DNA of 64,000 nucleotides from Chitinophagaceae bacterium (GTDB taxonomy: Bacteria; Bacteroidota; Bacteroidia; Chitinophagales; Chitinophagaceae). The position numbers and the translations under genes were made by a program. The notes under the pieces were generated by a model, which saw only the letters and a list, made by a program, of their open reading frames with translations, had not been told where the DNA came from and made no database searches. The DNA lies in contig CP065012.1 in assembly GCA_016699815.1 (NCBI GenBank), positions 2,046,001 through 2,110,000 on the forward strand, written 5' to 3'. Shown here piece after piece: positions 58,962-64,000 of this stretch (positions are counted from its first letter, which is position 1; every line of letters starts with the position of its first letter).

Positions 58962-60533
58962 ATGAAAAGAAGAAAATTTTTGAGAGCAGGATTGGGTACT
59001 GCGTTGTTACCCACAGTAATCAATGGCTTTTCTTTAAAAGCTTTTGCAGCAGAAAGCCCATTAGCCAGGCTTTTAGGCGCCACCGATAATGACCATGTAC
59101 TGGTGATTGTGCAATTAAATGGCGGAAACGATGGTTTAAATACTGTAATTCCCATTGATCAATACAGCAACTATTATAATGCAAGAACCAATGTGGCCAT
59201 TGCCGAAAATAAAATATTGCAACTTGATGCCATTACCAATACAGGATTGCACCCGGCCATGGCTGGCATGCAGGCCATGTATAACGAAGGTAAGTTGGGC
59301 ATTGTACAAGCAGTGGGTTATCCGCAGCCCAATTTTTCGCATTTTAGAGCAACAGATATTTGGATGACCGCATCAAACAGCAACGAAGTAATTACCAGTG
59401 GATGGGGCGGCCGGTTCCTCGATTTTGAATTTCCCAATTTTCCCATTGGCTATCCCAATAGCGATATGACAGATCCGTTGGGTATACAAATTGGCTCTGT
59501 AACTTCTACAGTATTTCAAGGGCCAAGCGTAAGTATGGGTATGAGCATTACCGATCCTACTAGTTTTTATAACCTCATTAATGGCGTAGAAGACCCTGCG
59601 CCCAATACACCTGCAGGCAATGAATTAAAATACATCAGGCTGGTAGCTATGCAAACTAATTTATATGCCGATGTGGTAAAAGATGCTGCCCTGAGTGTAA
59701 CACAGCAGAGCGCTTATCCTAATAATAATTCGCTTGCCGATCAATTAAAAATTGTTGCCCGGCTTATAAAAGGGGGATTAAAAACAAAAATTTACATGGT
59801 AAGCTATACCGGCTTCGATACGCACTCCTTGCAGGTAGATAGCAATGATACCAGTATTGGCAGGCATGCAACTTTGTTAGCTAATGTAAGTGGTGCCATT
59901 GCTGCTTTTCAGGCAGACCTTAAATACCTGGATATTGAAGACAGGGTGATGGGCCTTACTTTTAGTGAATTTGGCAGGCGCATTAAAAGCAATAGCAGCA
60001 GTGGTACCGACCATGGAAGTGCAGCGCCACTTTTTGTATTTGGCAAAAAAGCAAAGCAAATGGTATTGGGCAACACACCCGATTTACCCGCAAATGCAAC
60101 CAGCAACGATAATATACCCATGCAATATGATTTCAGGAGCGTGTATGCAACCATGCTGCAGGACTGGCTTTGTGTAGATGGCAACAACCTGCAGCAAATT
60201 ATGTTGCAAAACTTCCAGGTGTTGCCACTTATTGAAGCAAGCGCCTGTAACCCTGCAATACCCAACACATCGGGTACCAGCCTGGTAGATAATTATCCCA
60301 ACCCGTTTACCATAAATACTACCATCCGCTTTACAACAACTGGTGGCCATACTTTAATACAAATTATGAATACACTCGGGCAGGTAATAGCCACTCTGGT
60401 GGACAAAGAATTTGCTACAGCAGGAAATTATACCGTAAACTGGAATAATACTCCGCCAGCGGCAGGTATTTATTATGTACGTCTGCAAAACGGGCCGGTA
60501 CAGCAGGTAAAGGCAATGCTTAAGGTAAAATGA
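58962..60533 (+). CDS. DUF1501 protein with T9SS type A sorting domain
   Basis: A 523-residue exported protein. The N-terminus MKRRKFLRAGLGTALLPTVINGFSLKAFAA has a twin-arginine-like motif and signal cleavage. DUF1501 marks are VLVIVQLNGGNDGLNTVIPI, GYPQPNFSHFRATDIWMT, GFDTHSLQ and LTFSEFGRRIKSNSSSGTDHG, the last as in the alkaline-phosphatase-related fold. Residues about 450-523 form a type IX secretion sorting domain (NYPNPFTINTTIRFT ... NTLGQVIATLVDKE ... PAAGIYYVRLQ), which should send it to the cell surface. Having both a Tat-like signal and T9SS tail is notable. 52 bp after the DUF1800 gene. Confidence 0.93.
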   Translation: MKRRKFLRAGLGTALLPTVINGFSLKAFAAESPLARLLGATDNDHVLVIVQLNGGNDGLNTVIPIDQYSNYYNARTNVAIAENKILQLDAITNTGLHPAMAGMQAMYNEGKLGIVQAVGYPQPNFSHFRATDIWMTASNSNEVITSGWGGRFLDFEFPNFPIGYPNSDMTDPLGIQIGSVTSTVFQGPSVSMGMSITDPTSFYNLINGVEDPAPNTPAGNELKYIRLVAMQTNLYADVVKDAALSVTQQSAYPNNNSLADQLKIVARLIKGGLKTKIYMVSYTGFDTHSLQVDSNDTSIGRHATLLANVSGAIAAFQADLKYLDIEDRVMGLTFSEFGRRIKSNSSSGTDHGSAAPLFVFGKKAKQMVLGNTPDLPANATSNDNIPMQYDFRSVYATMLQDWLCVDGNNLQQIMLQNFQVLPLIEASACNPAIPNTSGTSLVDNYPNPFTINTTIRFTTTGGHTLIQIMNTLGQVIATLVDKEFATAGNYTVNWNNTPPAAGIYYVRLQNGPVQQVKAMLKVK

Positions 60534-60586
60534 TTTTTTTTACAATAATTGTTTTTGCAGGAATGATCCAATGAGTATTTTATAAC

Positions 60587-61129
60587 TTAATCATCCTTTG
60601 GGTTTTGAAATTGCAGAAAATTCAAAAACATTTGATGGTTTAAATTATAGTACGTTTCTGTAACGTAAAAATGGTGGCTTCCTATAATTGAAAATCCTGC
60701 TTTAAGATAAAAATCTATTGCTTTTTTATTCTCAATCCAGGTATATAACCACATCCCCATTTGGTTATTTTTTCTTGAAAATTCAATATTAAAGTTCAAA
60801 AGTTTCATTCCCAGTTTTAAGCCCTGAAACTCCTGGAGTAAATAAATACGGTCCAACTTGGTAACGTTTTGTGCGGCAATATTTGGGTGAGTTGCGTTAA
60901 ATATTATTTTGGAAAACCCAACCGGGTTATTGTTATAGCTAATTATGTGGTAAATATTATTGAAGTCGGTTAGCTCCTTAGTAATTGCCTCGTTATTATA
61001 ATTTTTAGCCAGGTAGGCATCCATATCTTCTGTTGAAGCGCCGCCTTTATGTGCTTCACCTACTGATATATTGCCAATTTGTACAATTGTATTATAATCT
61101 TTTACTGTTGCCTTTTTTATAGAAATCAT
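60587..61129 (-). CDS. GNAT-family N-acetyltransferase
   Basis: A 180-residue acetyltransferase. The acetyl-CoA-binding region reads LDRIYLLQEFQGLKLGMKLLNFNIEFSRKNNQMGMWLYTWIENKKAIDFYLKAGFSIIGSHHFYVTETYYNLNHQM, with the usual Q-x-x-G-x-G-like loop (QGLKLGMKL) and the AIDFYLKAGF strand. Substrate unknown. Single gene. Confidence 0.9.
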   Translation of the reverse strand: MISIKKATVKDYNTIVQIGNISVGEAHKGGASTEDMDAYLAKNYNNEAITKELTDFNNIYHIISYNNNPVGFSKIIFNATHPNIAAQNVTKLDRIYLLQEFQGLKLGMKLLNFNIEFSRKNNQMGMWLYTWIENKKAIDFYLKAGFSIIGSHHFYVTETYYNLNHQMFLNFLQFQNPKDD

Positions 61130-61246
61130 TGAAACCTGTTTAATTATTTTGTATATTACTACTATTGATTTTGTAAAAATATTAATTTATGGCAGAAAAT
61201 TTTTGTGAATGTTTCCAAAACAGGCTTGCGTACAGCTAATAGATGT

Positions 61247-61543
61247 TCACACTTTAAAATAATAATACCTGGTAGTTTGTATCCTTTTATCATCCACATA
61301 AACATTGGTTTCTAATAGCGTTTTATCCGGGTTAAATTTATTCTCTTTTACCCTGTTTAAGATGTCGGTGCCTTTGAATAAATTAGCATAAGTATTTTGT
61401 GTTTCAACTGAACTGTTTTCTTTTATGCATAGTTTGTTGTTGTCATAGAAATATTCATTGATTTTGTGTTTTCCCTCGTCGTTTTCAAGAGAAACAGTCC
61501 AGTCATATTTTTTATGCTTTTTTCTGCAAGTGGTAAAATGATA
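61247..61543 (-). pseudogene. Truncated gene remnant without a start codon
   Basis: An open frame of 98 codons on the minus strand reads CRKKHKKYDWTVSLENDEGK, then NEYFYDNNKLCIKENSS and KTLLETNVYVDDKRIQTTRYYYFKV before a normal TGA at 61247. It is clearly protein-like, but the frame opens after a TAA and contains no ATG, GTG or TTG near its beginning, and no N-terminus is found upstream in the other frames. I read it as the C-terminal remnant of a lost gene. Family not recognised. The rest of the 573-bp gap (61130-61702) shows nothing else. Confidence 0.5.
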
Positions 61544-61702
61544 TTATAAAATGGGAAAATACTCTGATTAATTCTAAATCCTTCAGGCCAGCCCACAAAC
61601 CACTTATTTTAAACTTAAAGAATTAGTTTTTACAAATTTGTTTTTTTGCTCATATTTACTTATTTTAGGTTCATCAATTATAAACCAAACCCTTTTAAAT
61701 AT

Positions 61703-64000
61703 ATGCCATATTCCCTCTACATTGCAGATTTAGATAAAGTAAGCCTGGGTGATATTGACCAGGTGGGCGGTAAAAATGCCTCGCTGGGAGAAATGCTCCA
61801 AAACCTTACTCCTCTTGGTATACAGGTGCCCATGGGTTTTGTAATTACTGTTGCTGCTTACCGGGAGTTTTTAAAATATAATAAGCTTGATGATGCCATT
61901 AAGGAAATCATCACTGGTATAAAAATAGACGACATTGAATCGCTGCGAAGGGGCGGCTTGCAGGCGAGGCAATTGTTGAAAAATGCAAAATTTCCCCGTG
62001 AGTTAAGCGAAGAAATTATCAATAAATATTATGAACTCAGCAAAATTTACGGGCAGGATGCAACAGATGTTGCGGTTCGGTCTTCTGCCACTGCGGAAGA
62101 CTTGCCCGATGCCTCTTTTGCCGGCCAGCAGGAAACATATTTAAATGTACGAGGCCCGGCACCATTGATGAATGCCGTAAGAAATTGCTTTGCTTCCATA
62201 TTCACCGACCGTGCCATCAGCTACCGGGAAAGTTTTGGATATGATCATTTCAGCATCGGCCTTTCGGTATGTGTACAAAAAATGGTGCGTAGCGATTTGG
62301 GCGCTTCCGGAGTTGCTTTTTCTCTCGATACCGAAAGCGGTTTTAAAAATGTAGTGGTTATCAATGCATCTTTCGGTTTGGGAGAAATGATTGTACAGGG
62401 TTCCGTTTCACCTGATGAGTATATCGTTTTCAAACCTACATTAAAAGAAAATTTTTCCCCCATCATTGAAAAAAAATTAGGCGTAAAAGATAAAATGATG
62501 GTATATGGAGACGACCCGGACGAAAGAGTGAAAATTATTCCTACCGAAAAAAGCCTCAGGGAACGCTTTTGCCTTACCGATGAAACCATCCTGAAACTTT
62601 CTAAATGGGTGCAGCAAATTGAAGAATATTATACCACAAAAAAACAAAAATGGACGCCCATGGATGTGGAATGGGCGATAGACGGATTAAGCAAAGATTT
62701 ATTCATCGTTCAGGCAAGACCTGAAACCATTCATTCGCAGAAAAACCACCGTATCATCACTGAATATAAAATCAACGATACAAAACGGGCCGATAAAATT
62801 ATTTTAAAAGGCATTGCGGTAGGAGACAAAATTGCATCAGGCAAAGTAAATATTTTATATTCATTAGATAAACGATTAACCGAAGGCCAGGTATTTAATG
62901 AAGGTGATGTATTGGTTACCGATATGACGGACCCTGACTGGGAACCGATTATGAAAAAAGCATCTGCCATTATCACTAATAAAGGAGGTCGTACCTGCCA
63001 TGCAGCTATTGTGGCAAGAGAATTAGGCGTTCCGGCAATTGTTGGCACACATCATGGCACCGATGAATTGAACGACGGGCAATTGGTTACCGTATCCTGT
63101 GGCGAAGGCGATGAAGGTATTGTTTATAACGGCGCTATTGAATTTAAAAAAGAAGAATACAACCTGGACGATTTGCCGGAAGTGAAAACAGCGTTGATGC
63201 TGAATGTGGCTTCACCTTCAATGGCATTTAATTTTTCTCACCTGCCCAATAAAGGCGTGGGCCTTGCAAGGGAAGAATTTATTATTAACAACTATATCCA
63301 GATTCATCCGCTTGCATTGCTGAAACACCGGAGCATGAATGATGAGGCGCTGACCGCTATCATTGAAAAAAGAATTCGTGGATTTGAAAACGAAGAAGAT
63401 TTTTTTATAAAAAAACTTTCATACGGTATTGCAAAAATTGCGGCGGCATTTTATCCCAATAAAGTAATTGTTCGCTTTTCTGATTTTAAAAGTAATGAAT
63501 ACTATAACCTGCTGGGAGGAAATCATTTTGAACCTAAAGAAGAAAACCCGATGATTGGCTGGCGGGGAGCAAGCCGATATTATTCTCCTGAATACAAAGA
63601 AGCATTTGGCCTGGAATGTAAAGCCATAAAAAAAGTAAGGGAGGAAATGGGATTAAAAAATGTAGTGGTGATGATACCCTTTTGCAGAACAGTAACGGAA
63701 TTACAAAAAGTGCATGAGGTAATGCAGGAGTATGGTTTAAAAAGAGGGGAAGCCGGCCTGGAATTATTCCTGATGGCGGAACTTCCTTCAAATGTGCTAA
63801 TGGCAGATGAATTTGCCAAACATATTGATGGCTTTTCAATTGGCTCCAATGATTTAACGCAGCTAACATTAGGTCTCGACAGGGATTCATCATTGGTAGC
63901 ACATATTTATGATGAAAGAAATGAAGCGGTGAAACGGACTATCAGCATGTTGATGGAAACGGCCAAAAAGCATAAAGTAAAAGTGGGTATTTGCGGACAA
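61703..64000 (+). CDS. ppsA: Phosphoenolpyruvate synthase (3' partial)
   Basis: PpsA makes phosphoenolpyruvate from pyruvate and ATP for gluconeogenesis. The 766 visible codons begin MPYSLYIADLDKVSLGDIDQVGGKNASLGEML. The ATP-grasp domain shows VAVRSSATAEDLPDASFAGQQETYLNVRG and DVEWAIDG. The phosphohistidine domain shows GGRTCHAAIVARELGVPAIVG with the catalytic His433. The C-terminal barrel has NPMIGWRGASRYY, VVMIPFCRTV and IGSNDLTQLTLGLDRDSS, and is cut by the window edge. The PpsA-type N-terminus argues against pyruvate phosphate dikinase. Confidence 0.96.
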   Translation, partial: MPYSLYIADLDKVSLGDIDQVGGKNASLGEMLQNLTPLGIQVPMGFVITVAAYREFLKYNKLDDAIKEIITGIKIDDIESLRRGGLQARQLLKNAKFPRELSEEIINKYYELSKIYGQDATDVAVRSSATAEDLPDASFAGQQETYLNVRGPAPLMNAVRNCFASIFTDRAISYRESFGYDHFSIGLSVCVQKMVRSDLGASGVAFSLDTESGFKNVVVINASFGLGEMIVQGSVSPDEYIVFKPTLKENFSPIIEKKLGVKDKMMVYGDDPDERVKIIPTEKSLRERFCLTDETILKLSKWVQQIEEYYTTKKQKWTPMDVEWAIDGLSKDLFIVQARPETIHSQKNHRIITEYKINDTKRADKIILKGIAVGDKIASGKVNILYSLDKRLTEGQVFNEGDVLVTDMTDPDWEPIMKKASAIITNKGGRTCHAAIVARELGVPAIVGTHHGTDELNDGQLVTVSCGEGDEGIVYNGAIEFKKEEYNLDDLPEVKTALMLNVASPSMAFNFSHLPNKGVGLAREEFIINNYIQIHPLALLKHRSMNDEALTAIIEKRIRGFENEEDFFIKKLSYGIAKIAAAFYPNKVIVRFSDFKSNEYYNLLGGNHFEPKEENPMIGWRGASRYYSPEYKEAFGLECKAIKKVREEMGLKNVVVMIPFCRTVTELQKVHEVMQEYGLKRGEAGLELFLMAELPSNVLMADEFAKHIDGFSIGSNDLTQLTLGLDRDSSLVAHIYDERNEAVKRTISMLMETAKKHKVKVGICGQ

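Noticed and set aside
1..64000. CRISPR arrays, tRNA, rRNA, insertion sequences, phage or restriction-modification genes
   Set aside because: No regularly spaced repeats, cloverleaf-like genes, transposase or nuclease motifs were seen in a reading by eye. A tRNA scan and profile search were not possible, so absence is not proven.

Overview
The window is a chromosomal segment of a Bacteroidota bacterium, most likely of the Chitinophagaceae or a close relative. The evidence is as follows. The DNA is AT-rich, and genes have little or no Shine-Dalgarno signal. Several genes are preceded by the Bacteroidota promoter pattern TTTG-N19/20-TAnnTTTG (clearest at 12291-12322 and 57057-57088). One protein ends in a type IX secretion sorting domain. 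There is an ECF sigma/FecR/TonB-receptor cassette, a type III glutamine synthetase, and many short lipoproteins with Bacteroidota-style signal peptides. No rRNA, tRNA, CRISPR array, transposase or phage gene was found by eye. Both ends cut through genes: an NAD(P)-binding/DUF2867 protein at the left and phosphoenolpyruvate synthase at the right.

Layout. 1-7.2 kb: a tight plus-strand molybdenum-cofactor operon (moeA, a sulfite-oxidase-fold lipoprotein, a TauE/SafE exporter, mobA, moaD, moeB-rhodanese, moaE, a moaC-mogA fusion). 7.2-10.2 kb: D-serine dehydratase and a tyrosine phenol-lyase with a promoter and two palindromes. 10.2-14.3 kb: a ferredoxin/U32/DGC-protein operon, then a hemerythrin protein convergent with a double-DUF2249 protein, and an outer-membrane protein. 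14.4-25.3 kb: glnN, a membrane protein, purL, a TylF-like methyltransferase, proC, a VIT-family protein, msrB and a CPA2 antiporter. 25.5-32.3 kb: a ClC channel/antiporter with CBS domains, a decayed lipoprotein, and a FecI/FecR/TonB-receptor set. 32.5-34.9 kb: a VTC-domain/DUF4956/DUF2490 operon. 34.9-40.7 kb: minus-strand genes (TMEM175-like channel, methyltransferases, DUF2200, double DUF1801, DUF3667, a DUF922 protease) ending with a subclass B1 metallo-beta-lactamase.

40.8-47.3 kb is a mixed zone. A SulP transporter and beta-carbonic anhydrase pair (probable bicarbonate uptake) is surrounded by short secreted or lipoprotein genes. Three of these are visibly broken by frameshifts or in-frame stops. 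47.3-53.6 kb: an unknown 542-aa protein, a Pr6Pr-family protein, a methyltransferase/DUF1398 pair, an alkaline-phosphatase-superfamily enzyme and an aquaporin. 53.6-57.1 kb: an HTH/DUF2975 pair, then an operon of ArsR, DUF1801, two SRPBCC proteins, a frameshifted HMA-like gene and a VOC protein, with recognisable promoter and terminator. 57.2-64 kb: a DUF1800/DUF1501 pair of which the second has a T9SS tail, a GNAT enzyme, a gene remnant, and ppsA.

No clearly new defence or mobile system is visible. The items most worth a second look are the cluster of decaying small lipoprotein genes, the paired GGTAA..TTACC palindromes before the tyrosine phenol-lyase, the U32/ferredoxin/DGC operon, the chromosomal B1 beta-lactamase, and the ArsR operon whose promoter lies inside the apparent start of its first gene.
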